21,328 nt of DNA from CBFGTA01 sp965651595 (GCA_965651595.1 CBFGTA010000028.1:1-21328); one strand, 5' to 3'; positions 6,832-15,799 are shown, counted from the stretch's first letter. Program-made: numbers and translations. Notes: generated from the sequence alone by a model not told the origin.

Positions 6832-6839
6832 GAAGGAGG
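6832..6839 (+). promoter_or_regulatory. Shine-Dalgarno of menJ
   Basis: GAAGGAGG lies 12 nt before the GTG at 6852. It is an extended complement of the 16S rRNA tail and supports this start over later in-frame codons. It contrasts with the leaderless-type starts of menD and menF. Confidence 0.6.
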
Positions 6840-6851
6840 CAAACGCAACTC

Positions 6852-8153
6852 GTGACTGCACAATCTCCGAGTGCTCCGCCTTCCCGTGGCGAAGCTGATG
6901 TGATCGTGGTCGGAGCTGGCCCAGCCGGTTCCGCAACCGCCTACCATCTCGCTCAGCACGGCGTCAACGTGCTGTTGCTGGAAAAGTCCGCGTTCCCGCG
7001 TGAGAAGGTGTGCGGTGACGGCCTCACCCCGCGGTCGGTCAAACAACTGATCGACATGGGCATCGACGTCTCCGAGGACGCCGGTTGGCTACATAACCGA
7101 GGGCTACGCATCCTTGGCGGCGGCCATCGTTTGGAGCTTGATTGGCCCGAACTGGCCGATTTTCCCGAGTTCGGACTGGTCCGCCCACGTGCAGACTTCG
7201 ACCAACTCCTCGCTATCCGTGCCGCCAAGGCGGGAGCTGAGGTACGGGAACAGCACAACGTCACCGGACCGGTCGTCGACGATCGCACCGGCCGCATCAC
7301 GGGAGTCGTGGTTCGCCCCGTCGACGCCCGCGGCCGCCGATCCGGCGAAGACTTCAGCTTGTCGGCTCCGATAGTGGTGGCCGCCGACGGCAACTCCACG
7401 CGCTTGAGTGTGGCAATGGGGCTTGAACGCATCGAGAGTCGCCCCTTGGGTGTGGCCGTTCGCACGTACTACCGCAATCCCAATGATCGCGACGACTACC
7501 TCGAATCATGGCTCGAGCTGCGCGATGGAGACCGATTGCTTCCCGGCTATGGCTGGATTTTCGGCATGGGCGACGGCACATCGAACGTGGGGCTGGGAAT
7601 TCTCAACAGTTCCCCGTCGTTTCAAAACGTGGACTATCGAGACGTACTCAAGAAGTGGTTGGCACAGCTTCCCGCCGACCGTGGATTCGTCCCCGAAAAC
7701 ATGACTGCCCCGATTCGGGGTGCCGCACTGCCTATGGGTTTCAACCGCAAGCCCCACTACAGTCGCGGACTGTTGCTGGTGGGAGATGCCGGTGGAATGG
7801 TCAACCCCTTCAACGGCGAGGGGATCGCATATGCAGTTGAGTCCGGCAAGATCGCCGCAGAAGTCATTGCCCAGGCTCTAGCACGACCCACCGGGCGCGG
7901 GCGCGAACTGGCCCTCCTGGGTTATCCCCGGACGCTGGCTGACGTCTACGGGGGCTACTACACGCTCGGTCGCTGGTTCGTGAAGCTGATCGGGGACCCG
8001 CGAGTCATGAAGCTCGGCACTGAGAAAGGCCTTCGGTTTGAAGCCCTAATGCACATCGTCTTGAAGCTGCTCGCCAACCTCAACGACACGAATTCCGTGC
8101 ACCGCACCGACCGAATACTCAACGCATTAGCGAAGGTCGTGCCCGATGCGTGA
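6852..8153 (+). CDS. menJ: Menaquinone isoprenoid-chain reductase MenJ (geranylgeranyl reductase family)
   Basis: An FAD-dependent reductase of the geranylgeranyl reductase family, 433 residues. The Rossmann FAD site VIVVGAGPAGSATA is at 17-30, with the acidic end of the second strand in LLLEKSAFPREKVCGDGL (41-58). The FAD-binding GLLLVGDAGGMVNPFNGEGI is at 306-325. PREKVCGDG is typical of this family. Mycobacterial MenJ (Rv0561c) saturates one isoprene unit of menaquinone, giving MK(H2); placement just after menG and before the nuo operon supports that role here. Reduction of archaeal-type or chlorophyll prenyl chains is the alternative for the family but does not fit the context. The start is supported by a strong Shine-Dalgarno. 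It is followed by 176 bp before nuoA. Confidence 0.88.
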   Translation: MTAQSPSAPPSRGEADVIVVGAGPAGSATAYHLAQHGVNVLLLEKSAFPREKVCGDGLTPRSVKQLIDMGIDVSEDAGWLHNRGLRILGGGHRLELDWPELADFPEFGLVRPRADFDQLLAIRAAKAGAEVREQHNVTGPVVDDRTGRITGVVVRPVDARGRRSGEDFSLSAPIVVAADGNSTRLSVAMGLERIESRPLGVAVRTYYRNPNDRDDYLESWLELRDGDRLLPGYGWIFGMGDGTSNVGLGILNSSPSFQNVDYRDVLKKWLAQLPADRGFVPENMTAPIRGAALPMGFNRKPHYSRGLLLVGDAGGMVNPFNGEGIAYAVESGKIAAEVIAQALARPTGRGRELALLGYPRTLADVYGGYYTLGRWFVKLIGDPRVMKLGTEKGLRFEALMHIVLKLLANLNDTNSVHRTDRILNALAKVVPDA

Positions 8154-8262
8154 CGTCCCACGCTGTCGATATGGCATCGCAACCCGACCCTGTGCAGGCA
8201 CAGCCACCCGAGCCAACCGAGCATCCGTTGGCCAGACTGTTGACGGTCAGGGCAATCCGGGG

Positions 8263-8276
8263 TTCCCTAACGGGAA
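8263..8276 (+). other. Short hairpin in the menJ-nuoA gap
   Basis: TTCCC-TAAC-GGGAA forms a 5-bp stem with a 4-nt loop, extendable by GG/CC across a 3-nt A bulge (8261-8281). It is followed by A residues, not T, so an intrinsic terminator is unlikely. A TTGACG at 8240-8245 and a TAGCAT at 8295-8300 resemble promoter boxes, but neither has a well-placed partner. The rest of 8154-8329 shows nothing I can assign. Confidence 0.2.
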
Positions 8277-8315
8277 AAACCGGATGAGGTTCTCTAGCAT
8301 GGCTAAGGCAACGGC

Positions 8316-8323
8316 GAAGGAGG
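8316..8323 (+). promoter_or_regulatory. Shine-Dalgarno of nuoA
   Basis: GAAGGAGG lies 6 nt before the GTG at 8330, an optimal spacing, and fixes the nuoA start and the first gene of the operon. Confidence 0.75.
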
Positions 8324-8329
8324 TTTTCG

Positions 8330-8692
8330 GTGGGTAACCCCTACTTGCCAATTCTCACGCTGGGAATTCTCGCCTTCGCCTTCGCGGTCTTCTCCGTGAC
8401 AATGGCCACCATCACTGGCCCGAAGCGATACAACCGTGCCAAGCGGGACGCTTACGAGTGCGGGATCGATCCCACCCCACAGCCCATCGGTGGTGGCCAC
8501 TTCTCGGTCAAGTACTACCTGACCGCCATGCTCTTCATCGTATTTGACGTGGAAATCATCTTCCTGTTCCCCTGGGCAGTTGCCTTCGACGCCATGGGCC
8601 TGTTCGCGGTGGTGGAGATGATTCTGTTCATTCTGACGGTGCTCGTCGTCTACTTCTACGTCTGGCGGAGAGGAGGCCTCGAATGGGACTAG
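8330..8692 (+). CDS. nuoA: NADH-quinone oxidoreductase subunit A
   Basis: A small membrane subunit of complex I at the junction of the peripheral and membrane arms. The 120 residues and three membrane segments (about 5-27, 62-84 and 90-112) fit the family. The conserved loop motif YECGIDP (42-48) and the second-helix segment FDVEIIFLFPWA (72-83), with Asp73 and Glu75, are intact. The GTG start follows a perfect ribosome site. It is the first gene of the nuo run; its end overlaps nuoB by 10 nt. Confidence 0.96.
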   Translation: MGNPYLPILTLGILAFAFAVFSVTMATITGPKRYNRAKRDAYECGIDPTPQPIGGGHFSVKYYLTAMLFIVFDVEIIFLFPWAVAFDAMGLFAVVEMILFILTVLVVYFYVWRRGGLEWD

Positions 8693-9237
8693 AGTCCAGC
8701 CTGCCCAGCGGATTTCTCCTCACGACGGTCGAAAATGTCGCGGGGTACGCCAAGCGCAACTCGCTCTGGCCAGCGACGTTTGGTCTGGCCTGTTGCGCGA
8801 TTGAAATGATGTCCACCGGGGCGGGACGCTACGACCTAGCCCGCTTCGGGATGGAGGTGTTCCGACCCGCTCCACGCCAAGCAGACCTGATGATTGTGGC
8901 CGGACGGGTGAGCCAGAAGATGGCACCGATCCTGCGCCAGGTGTACGACCAGATGCCAGAACGCAAGTACGTCATCTCGATGGGTGTGTGCGCGTCTACC
9001 GGCGGAATGTTCAACAACTACGCGATCGTTCAAGGCGTGGACCACGTCGTCCCCGTCGACATCTACCTGCCCGGCTGTCCTCCTCGCCCGGAGATGTTGA
9101 TGGACGCGATCATCAAACTGCATCGCCAAATTCAGAGCGAAAAGCTCGGCGCAAACCTCGCTAAAGAAGTTGTCGAGAACGAAACAGTCGCCCTGGGTGC
9201 GGCCCCCCTGCTCGAACAGAAAGGGCTGCTGCGATGA
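8683..9237 (+). CDS. nuoB: NADH-quinone oxidoreductase subunit B (cluster N2)
   Basis: A peripheral-arm subunit that holds the terminal 4Fe-4S cluster N2 and passes electrons to menaquinone. The 184 residues carry all N2 ligands: the adjacent pair Cys37-Cys38 (GLACCAIE), Cys103 (MGVCASTGGMF) and Cys132 (PGCPPRPE). The ATG lies inside the end of nuoA (10-nt overlap), and the stop shares ATGA with nuoC, so translation is probably coupled through the operon. Confidence 0.97.
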   Translation: MGLESSLPSGFLLTTVENVAGYAKRNSLWPATFGLACCAIEMMSTGAGRYDLARFGMEVFRPAPRQADLMIVAGRVSQKMAPILRQVYDQMPERKYVISMGVCASTGGMFNNYAIVQGVDHVVPVDIYLPGCPPRPEMLMDAIIKLHRQIQSEKLGANLAKEVVENETVALGAAPLLEQKGLLR

Positions 9238-9956
9238 GCGACGACCACCAGCCCACCACCGACCCCAACGCGCTGGAACCGGAACACCGGGCACCGACTG
9301 ACCTTCCCGAAATCGTCTCCCACCGGCGCGGACAGTTCGGCGTACACGATTCACCAGACGTCTCCGGCTATGGAGGTCTGGTTCGCGTAGTCAGCATCCC
9401 GGGGCAGTCCGAGCGTCCCTATGGTGGCTACTTCGACGAGGTTGTTGACGAGTTGGCTCGGCTGCTCGGTGCCGATTTCGACGCTGCAGTCGAAAAGGTT
9501 GTGGTCGACCGCGGGGAACTGACGCTGTTCGTGCGCCGGGAGCATCTCCGGGCAGTCTTGCAGCACTTGCGGGACGACGAACGACTGCGTTTCGAACTGT
9601 CGCTCGGCGTTTCTGGTGTGCACTGGCCGGAGGACACCGGCCGCGAACTCCACGCCGTGTATCACCTGCGGTCGCTCACCTTCCAGCGTGTGATTCGCGT
9701 CGAAGTGACTTGTCCCGATTCTGACCCGCACGTTCCCTCGACTGTGGGGCTATATCCCACCCACGACTGGCACGAGCGAGAGACCTACGATTTTTTTGGG
9801 ATCGTCTTCGACGGCCACCCCCACCTTTCACGCATCCAGATGCCCGACGACTGGGTGGGGCACCCCCAACGCAAGGACTATCCACTCGGAGGAATTCCCG
9901 TGGAATACAAGGGTGCGACGATTCCGCCGCCGGACGAGCGGAGGTCATACAGCTGA
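9234..9956 (+). CDS. nuoC: NADH-quinone oxidoreductase subunit C (30 kDa subunit)
   Basis: A peripheral-arm scaffold subunit packed against NuoD. The 240 residues contain the 30-kDa signature at 181-198 (ERETYDFFGIVFDGHPHL), followed by RIQMPDDWVGHPQRKDYPL (200-218). The first ~45 residues are acidic and polar, as in actinobacterial homologues. NuoC is separate from NuoD here, unlike the fused NuoCD of E. coli. It starts in ATGA with the nuoB stop and shares one base with the nuoD start. Confidence 0.96.
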   Translation: MSDDHQPTTDPNALEPEHRAPTDLPEIVSHRRGQFGVHDSPDVSGYGGLVRVVSIPGQSERPYGGYFDEVVDELARLLGADFDAAVEKVVVDRGELTLFVRREHLRAVLQHLRDDERLRFELSLGVSGVHWPEDTGRELHAVYHLRSLTFQRVIRVEVTCPDSDPHVPSTVGLYPTHDWHERETYDFFGIVFDGHPHLSRIQMPDDWVGHPQRKDYPLGGIPVEYKGATIPPPDERRSYS

Positions 9957-11278
9957 TGGTCGAGTCGACAAGCAGTTCCTACCAGACCACTGCCGGTGAG
10001 CGAGTGTTCACCGTGCATGGCGGCGACTGGGATCAGGTGGTCGCTCCACCGGAGGGCGAGCGTGATCGTCTCGTCATCAACATGGGCCCCCAACACCCCT
10101 CGACGCACGGCGTCTTGCGTCTGATCGTCGAACTCGATGGTGAGTCTGTCGAGACCATTCGTTCGGCAATCGGCTACCTCCACACCGGCATCGAGAAGAA
10201 CATGGAGTTCCGGACTTTCACCCAGGGCTCGACGTTTGTGACTCGTATGGACTACGTCGCGGGACTCCACAACGAGTTGGTCTACTGCCTCGCCGTCGAG
10301 AAGCTTCTCGGGATCGAAGAGCAGATTCCCGAGCGCGCTAACGTGATTCGGGTCCTGATGAGTGAGATCAGTCGAATCTCGAGCCACCTCGTCGCCATTG
10401 CCACCGGAGGGATGGAGCTCGGGGCACTGACCGGCATGACAGCCGGTTTCCGTGATCGGGAGCCGTGGCTGGACCTGATGGAAGCGATCACCGGCTTGCG
10501 CATGAACAACGCCTACATTCGGCCTGGTGGCGTCAAAGAAGACTTGCCAGCTGGCATCGAGAAGGACATTCGGGACACCGTTGCGCTGTCCCGCAAACGC
10601 TTCAAGGACGCCTTCAATCTGCTGGTGGACAACTCGATCTGGATGAACAGAACCGTTGGGGTCGGGTACTTGGACTTGGCGTCGTGTGTGGCTCTGGGAG
10701 TGACCGGGCCGATTCTGAGGGCCACCGGATTGCCCCAGGACTTGCGCAAAGACGCGCCTTATTGCGGATACGAGAACTACGAGTTCGACGTGATCACCGC
10801 TACGACCTGTGACACATACGGCCGATTCTTGATTCGGATGGGCGAACTTCAGCAGTCGCTCAACATCGTCGAGCAATGTCTCGACCGGCTCGCTCCCGGT
10901 CCGGTCATGGTCGAAGACAAAAAGATTGGCTGGCCGAGCGAGCTAGTCGTCGGCCCGGACGGTCAGGGCAACTCGCTCGAGCACATCCAGCACATCATGG
11001 GCGAATCCATGGAGGCGCTGATCCACCACTTCAAGCTAGTGACGGAAGGGTTCCGCGTGCCACCAGGGCAGGCCTACGCCGCGATCGAATCGGCGAAAGG
11101 CGAACTGGGCATGCATCTGGTCAGCGACGGCGGTACTCGCCCGTATAGAGCGCATATGCGGGACCCATCATTCACGAACCTGCAGGCCATCTCGGCCATG
11201 TGTGAAGGTGGCATGCTGTCGGATGTGGTGGCAGCGCTGTCGAGTATCGATCCCGTCATGGGTGGGGTGGACCGCTAA
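9956..11278 (+). CDS. nuoD: NADH-quinone oxidoreductase subunit D (49 kDa subunit)
   Basis: With NuoB it forms the quinone-binding site of complex I; evolutionarily it is a hydrogenase large subunit without the metal centre. 440 residues. GPQHPSTHG is at 44-52; His51 and Tyr100 (RMDY) match the quinone-contacting His38 and Tyr87 of Thermus Nqo4. Other family marks are YLHTGIEKNMEFRT (74-87), RINAYIRPGGV-like RMNNAYIRPGGV and the C-terminal SIDPVMGGVDR. The start overlaps the nuoC stop by one base and the stop overlaps the nuoE ATG (TAATG). A long antisense frame covers part of the gene but is a shadow. Confidence 0.97.
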   Translation: MVESTSSSYQTTAGERVFTVHGGDWDQVVAPPEGERDRLVINMGPQHPSTHGVLRLIVELDGESVETIRSAIGYLHTGIEKNMEFRTFTQGSTFVTRMDYVAGLHNELVYCLAVEKLLGIEEQIPERANVIRVLMSEISRISSHLVAIATGGMELGALTGMTAGFRDREPWLDLMEAITGLRMNNAYIRPGGVKEDLPAGIEKDIRDTVALSRKRFKDAFNLLVDNSIWMNRTVGVGYLDLASCVALGVTGPILRATGLPQDLRKDAPYCGYENYEFDVITATTCDTYGRFLIRMGELQQSLNIVEQCLDRLAPGPVMVEDKKIGWPSELVVGPDGQGNSLEHIQHIMGESMEALIHHFKLVTEGFRVPPGQAYAAIESAKGELGMHLVSDGGTRPYRAHMRDPSFTNLQAISAMCEGGMLSDVVAALSSIDPVMGGVDR

Positions 11279-11940
11279 TGGCCCTGACATCTGAGCACCG
11301 AGAAGAACTTGCCGCCATCGCTGCGCGGTATCCGAAGCCGCGTTCGGGCCTCAACCCGATGCTGCACTACGTGCAGGCGGTCGAAGGCAGTGTGACGGCG
11401 CAAGCAATCGAAATGTGCGCCGAAGTGGTCGGTCTCGAGCCGGCCGAGGTTGCTGCGGTCGCGTCGTTTTACACCATGTACAAGCGACATCAGGTCGGCG
11501 AGCACCACATCGGGGTGTGCGTGAATCCTCAGTGCGGCATTCTTGGGGGCGAAGCCATTTTTGCCGCCCTGAGCGAAGATCTCGGAGTGGGTCACGACGA
11601 AACTACCGCCGATGGAGCGATCACCATCGAACGGATCGAATGCCAGGCTGCCTGCACTCACGCTCCCGTAGCGACGGTGGACTGGGAGTTCATGGATAAC
11701 ATGACGATCGAAACGATGCGTGACATCGTGGCGAAGCTGCGCAACGGTGAACGGGTTTTCTCAACTCGGGGCCCCGAGATCCGTTCCTTCCGCGACGCTG
11801 AGCTCGCCATCGCCGGCATCGACGACGGTCTTGGCGACGCAGGCGGAAACTGTGTCGACGACAAGCTCCTGCGTGGTCTTGAGGTCGCGCGAGAGCGGGG
11901 GATGCCGTCGGCGTTCCCAGACTCTGGGGAGGGCCGCTAG
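11278..11940 (+). CDS. nuoE: NADH-quinone oxidoreductase subunit E (24 kDa subunit, cluster N1a)
   Basis: A thioredoxin-like 2Fe-2S subunit of the NADH dehydrogenase module, next to the FMN in NuoF. The 220 residues include all N1a ligands: Cys81 and Cys86 (C-X4-C) and Cys122 and Cys126 (C-X3-C). The N-terminal helix bundle holds AAVASFYTMY (59-68), as in the family. The C-terminal ~50 residues after the domain are a polar tail, usual in actinobacteria but absent from short homologues. nuoF begins 2 nt after the stop. Confidence 0.96.
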   Translation: MALTSEHREELAAIAARYPKPRSGLNPMLHYVQAVEGSVTAQAIEMCAEVVGLEPAEVAAVASFYTMYKRHQVGEHHIGVCVNPQCGILGGEAIFAALSEDLGVGHDETTADGAITIERIECQAACTHAPVATVDWEFMDNMTIETMRDIVAKLRNGERVFSTRGPEIRSFRDAELAIAGIDDGLGDAGGNCVDDKLLRGLEVARERGMPSAFPDSGEGR

Positions 11941-11942
11941 GC

Positions 11943-13247
11943 ATGACACTCACCCCGAACCTCACTGCACATTGGGACGAGCCCGACTCGTACACGGTAG
12001 CTGGCTATCAGCGTCACGGTGGGTACGCGGCGCTCAAGCAGGCTCTGGCGATGGATCCAGACGACGTGATTTCGGTCGTGAAAGATTCCGGTCTACGGGG
12101 ACGCGGTGGCGCCGGATTCCCGACCGGGATGAAGTGGAGTTTCGTCCCTCAAGGTGACGGGAAGCCCCACTACCTCGTCGTCAACGGCGACGAGTCCGAA
12201 CCCGGCGCGTGCAAGGACATCCCCCTGATGCTGGCCAGCTCCCAGCACCTGATTGAGGGAATGATCATCACCTGCTACGCGATTCGCGCCAACCACGGAT
12301 TTCTTTACATTCGGGGAGAAGTGCCGCACGTCATCCGACGGATGCACGCGGCAGTCCGCGACGCTTACGCGAACGGTCTGCTCGGCAAGAACATCTTGGG
12401 GTCCGGTTTCGACTGCGACATCGTCGTCCATGCCGGAGCTGGCGCATATATCTGTGGCGAAGAGACTGCCTTGCTCAGCTCTCTGGAAGGTATGCGCGGA
12501 CAACCTCGACTCAAGCCCCCGTTCCCTGCCGTCGCCGGACTCTACGCGTGCCCCACAGTCGTCAACAATGTTGAAACGATCTCCTCGGTTCCGAATATCC
12601 TGCGCTACGGGGCCGACTGGTATCGCTCGTTCGGCACCGACAAGTCGCCAGGGATCAAGGTCTTCTCCGTAGCTGGCCACGTGAACAACCCGGGAATTTT
12701 CGAAGCCCCGCTTGGGATCACGATGCGTGAACTTCTCGACTATGCCGGTGGCATACGCGACGGTCACCAGCTCAAGTTTTGGGTCCCTGGCGGTTCGTCC
12801 GTTCCGCTGCTCACCGAAGACCACCTGGATACGCCACTGTCGTACGAAGGCATGGAATCGGTCGGCACGATGTTGGGAACGGCCACGCCGATGGTGTTTG
12901 ACGAGACGGTCTCAGTGGTGCGAGCAATCACTGGCTGGATGGACTTCTACAAGCACGAATCGTGCGGCAAATGCACCCCGTGCCGCGAAGGCACCTGGTG
13001 GCTCGATCAGCTGATGCATGACGTCAACAATGGCGTTGCCACCCGAGAAGATTTGGACAAGCTCAAAGACATCTGTTCCCACATTCTGGGCCGGTCGTTC
13101 TGCGCCCTCGGAGATGCTGCCGCCACCCCGTATCCGCCAGCCCTGGCGGCGTTCCCCGACGAGTTTGAAGCCGGTACCCGCACCCCATCGAAAGATCTGT
13201 TCGATCCGGCGGCGTCGGTGGTCTTTGGAGGTGTCACCACATCATGA
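11943..13247 (+). CDS. nuoF: NADH-quinone oxidoreductase subunit F (51 kDa subunit; NADH, FMN, N3)
   Basis: The entry point of electrons: it binds NADH and FMN and carries 4Fe-4S cluster N3. 434 residues. The Gly-rich GRGGAGFPTGMKW (53-65) and NGDESEPGACKD (81-92) form the FMN/NADH pocket; GAGAYICGEETALL (165-178) is the second flavin-contacting segment. N3 ligands are Cys341, Cys344, Cys347 (ESCGKCTPC) and Cys387 (RSFCALGD). The stop overlaps the nuoG start (ATGA). All expected residues are intact. Confidence 0.97.
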   Translation: MTLTPNLTAHWDEPDSYTVAGYQRHGGYAALKQALAMDPDDVISVVKDSGLRGRGGAGFPTGMKWSFVPQGDGKPHYLVVNGDESEPGACKDIPLMLASSQHLIEGMIITCYAIRANHGFLYIRGEVPHVIRRMHAAVRDAYANGLLGKNILGSGFDCDIVVHAGAGAYICGEETALLSSLEGMRGQPRLKPPFPAVAGLYACPTVVNNVETISSVPNILRYGADWYRSFGTDKSPGIKVFSVAGHVNNPGIFEAPLGITMRELLDYAGGIRDGHQLKFWVPGGSSVPLLTEDHLDTPLSYEGMESVGTMLGTATPMVFDETVSVVRAITGWMDFYKHESCGKCTPCREGTWWLDQLMHDVNNGVATREDLDKLKDICSHILGRSFCALGDAAATPYPPALAAFPDEFEAGTRTPSKDLFDPAASVVFGGVTTS

Positions 13248-15799
13248 GTGCATCCGTCTCGGAGAATTCCGCGGCACCGGCAGAACTGATTAGCTGCACG
13301 ATCGACGGCGTTGAGATCCACGTTCCCCAGGGGACCCTCATCATCCGTGCCGCCGAACAGATTGGCATCGAGATTCCCCGCTTCTGCGACCACCCCTTGT
13401 TGAGTCCGGTCGCGGCCTGCCGCATGTGCCTCGTCGAAATCGAAGGGCAGGCGAAGCCTCAGCCAGCGTGTGCAATTCCGGTCGGCGACAAGATGGTTGT
13501 CAAGACGCAACTGACTAGCGAAGTGGCGGACCTGGCGCAGCGTGGAGTGATGGAGTTCCTGCTCATTAACCATCCCCTCGACTGCCCGATCTGCGACAAG
13601 GGCGGGGAGTGCCCACTCCAGAATCAAGCAATGACGCACGGCAATGGCGAAAGCCGCTTCCATGGCATTAAGCGCACATTCCCGAAGCCGATTCCGGTGT
13701 CCGCGCAGATCCTGCTTGACCGTGAACGGTGCGTGTCGTGCGCCCGCTGCACCCGCTTCGCCGACGAGATCGCCGGAGACCCGTACATCGAACTTCTCGA
13801 GCGCGGCGCGCAGCAGCAGGTCGGGATCGCCGACGACCGACCTTTTGATTCGTACTTCTCCGGCAACACAGTGCAGATCTGCCCGGTGGGCGCCCTGACC
13901 AGCGCTGACTACCGTTTCCGTTCACGTCCGTTCGATCTGGTGTCCACCCCGACGGTGTGTGACCACTGCGCGTCGGGCTGCGCGTTGCGCACCGACCACC
14001 GCCGTGACACCGTCATGCGTCGCTTGGCGTGGGACGACCCGGCCGTTAACGAGGAGTGGAACTGCGACAAGGGTCGTTTTGCCTTCACCTGGCAACAGAA
14101 CGACCGCATCACCGCACCGATGCTTCGTACTGCCGACGATGACTTGCGGGCTGTTTCATGGCCCGAAGCCATCGAGAAGACTGCGGAGTTGCTGGCTGCG
14201 CATCGAGGCACTACAGCGGTCTTGACCGGTGGTCGACTCACACGAGAAGACGCCTACGCCTACAGCAAATTCGCCCGTGCGGTGATGGCTTCCGACCACG
14301 TGGACTTCAGGACTCGCCGGACCACCGCCGAGGAGGAACAGTTCCTCCACTCTCTGGTGGCTGGCAAAGACCTCGACGTGACCTACCAGGATTTGGAGTC
14401 CGCTCCCGTGACGGTCCTGTTGGGCCTGGAGCCAGAAGAAGAGTCTCCGATTATCTTCTTGCGGCTGCGCAAGGCTGTCTTGGCGGGCAAGACCACCGTT
14501 GCCGCAGTGTCAACCTGGGCGAGTCCAGGATTCGTCAAAGCTGGCGGGACCGTACTCGCTGCTGGGCCGGGCCAAGAGGTCGCAGTTATCACTGCGCTGT
14601 CCGAGGTTGGCCCCGATTCCGACTCAGAGGTCGGGCGCATCGGTGCACTCCTGGCGCAGCCCGGATCGGTCATTCTGGTGGGCGAACGACTCGCTGACAG
14701 TCCCGGCGCACTGTCGGCCGCTGCCAAGCTTGCCCAAGAAACCGGGGCCCGACTGGCCTGGGTTCCGCGGCGCATCGGCGATCGTGGTGCGGTGGACGCG
14801 GGACTTCTGCCCGGATTGTTGCCCGGAGCACGAGCTCTTGTCGATCCCGACGCCCGGGCCCAAGTCGCCCACTCGTGGGGAGTCGACGAATCTGTACTCC
14901 CGTCCGAACCCGGACACAACCTTGAAGCCATCATCGCCGCCTTGACCCAACCAGCGGCTGACGATCCTGGCTCCGAATCTGCTGAAGTGCTCGAGCCGTC
15001 GGAATCGCCCGAACAATCCGACCCGGCCGAACAGCCAGGTGCGGGTTCCGAGGACGGAGAAGCTCCGGCTCCAGCGATTACGGCAGTCATTTTGGCTGGG
15101 GTCGACATCGACGACTTGCCTGACCCGGCGGCTGCCCGGCTCGCCCTGGCCGAAGCCGACGTCGTCATCAGCCTGGAGACCCGGCTTTCCCAGGTGGCGG
15201 AGTTCGCCGACGTGATTCTGCCGGTAGCCGTCGATATCGAACGGGCGGGCAGCTACTCCAACTGGGAGGGGCGGGTTCGAACCTTCCCGAAGGTCGTCCG
15301 CGATTCGCTAACTCTCACTGACGGCCGAATCTTGGCGATGATCGCAGACGCACTCGACGTGGAATTCGGCTACGGCGATTCGGCATCACTGCGCCGCGAA
15401 CTCGTTGCTCTCGGTGCCCACGAAGAATCCCGACCAGCCCCACCCTCAGTTGCTGCTGACGCGGTGTCGGAACCTGGGGCCGGCGAGGCAATTCTGTCCA
15501 CTTGGCGACAACTGCTCGATGACGGACTCGCTCAGCGGCCCGAGAAGTACTTGGCGGGCACTCAGCGTCGAGCGGTGGCTCGACTGTCGCCTCAGACTGC
15601 TGCAGCGCACGGATTGTCCGAAGGCGAGCCTGTTCGGCTGTCCACTGATCGGGGAGCCATCGAACTACCCGTGGTCGTCACCGACATGCCGGACGGATAC
15701 GTCTGGGTGCCCGGTTACTCCGAAGGTAGTCACGTCCACGCCACACTCGCTGCCACCTCCGGAACCCGGGTAGCTATCAGCGCAGTAGGAGGAGAGTAA
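13244..15799 (+). CDS. nuoG: NADH-quinone oxidoreductase subunit G (75 kDa subunit)
   Basis: The large Fe-S subunit that wires electrons from NuoF toward NuoI; 851 residues. Ligands visible: N1b Cys48, 59, 62 and 76; N5 His110, Cys114, 117 and 123; N4 Cys163, 166, 169 and 213; and the extra N7 site Cys239, 242, 246 and 274 (C-X2-C-X3-C...C). N7 is known from E. coli and Thermus and missing in mitochondria. The rest is a degenerate molybdopterin-oxidoreductase-like domain with NWEGR (673-677) and a C-terminal beta domain. Residues about 570-610 form an acidic Pro/Ser/Glu-rich stretch that looks like an inserted flexible linker. It starts in ATGA with nuoF; GGAGG at 13227-13231 is 12 nt upstream. 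The stop shares one base with the nuoH ATG. Confidence 0.96.
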   Translation: MSASVSENSAAPAELISCTIDGVEIHVPQGTLIIRAAEQIGIEIPRFCDHPLLSPVAACRMCLVEIEGQAKPQPACAIPVGDKMVVKTQLTSEVADLAQRGVMEFLLINHPLDCPICDKGGECPLQNQAMTHGNGESRFHGIKRTFPKPIPVSAQILLDRERCVSCARCTRFADEIAGDPYIELLERGAQQQVGIADDRPFDSYFSGNTVQICPVGALTSADYRFRSRPFDLVSTPTVCDHCASGCALRTDHRRDTVMRRLAWDDPAVNEEWNCDKGRFAFTWQQNDRITAPMLRTADDDLRAVSWPEAIEKTAELLAAHRGTTAVLTGGRLTREDAYAYSKFARAVMASDHVDFRTRRTTAEEEQFLHSLVAGKDLDVTYQDLESAPVTVLLGLEPEEESPIIFLRLRKAVLAGKTTVAAVSTWASPGFVKAGGTVLAAGPGQEVAVITALSEVGPDSDSEVGRIGALLAQPGSVILVGERLADSPGALSAAAKLAQETGARLAWVPRRIGDRGAVDAGLLPGLLPGARALVDPDARAQVAHSWGVDESVLPSEPGHNLEAIIAALTQPAADDPGSESAEVLEPSESPEQSDPAEQPGAGSEDGEAPAPAITAVILAGVDIDDLPDPAAARLALAEADVVISLETRLSQVAEFADVILPVAVDIERAGSYSNWEGRVRTFPKVVRDSLTLTDGRILAMIADALDVEFGYGDSASLRRELVALGAHEESRPAPPSVAADAVSEPGAGEAILSTWRQLLDDGLAQRPEKYLAGTQRRAVARLSPQTAAAHGLSEGEPVRLSTDRGAIELPVVVTDMPDGYVWVPGYSEGSHVHATLAATSGTRVAISAVGGE

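Noticed and set aside
8171..8287. 38-codon ORF in the menJ-nuoA gap (MASQPDPVQAQPPEP...)
   Set aside because: No ribosome site, no leaderless -10 signal and no known family; likely chance.
9878..10876. 332-residue antisense open frame across nuoC/nuoD
   Set aside because: It lies wholly opposite strongly conserved nuoC/nuoD coding sequence, has no ribosome site and no recognisable motif; long antisense frames are expected in G+C-rich genes.
14383..15168. 261-residue antisense open frame in nuoG
   Set aside because: Ser/Ala/Pro/Gly low-complexity mirror of the nuoG codons; no family features.
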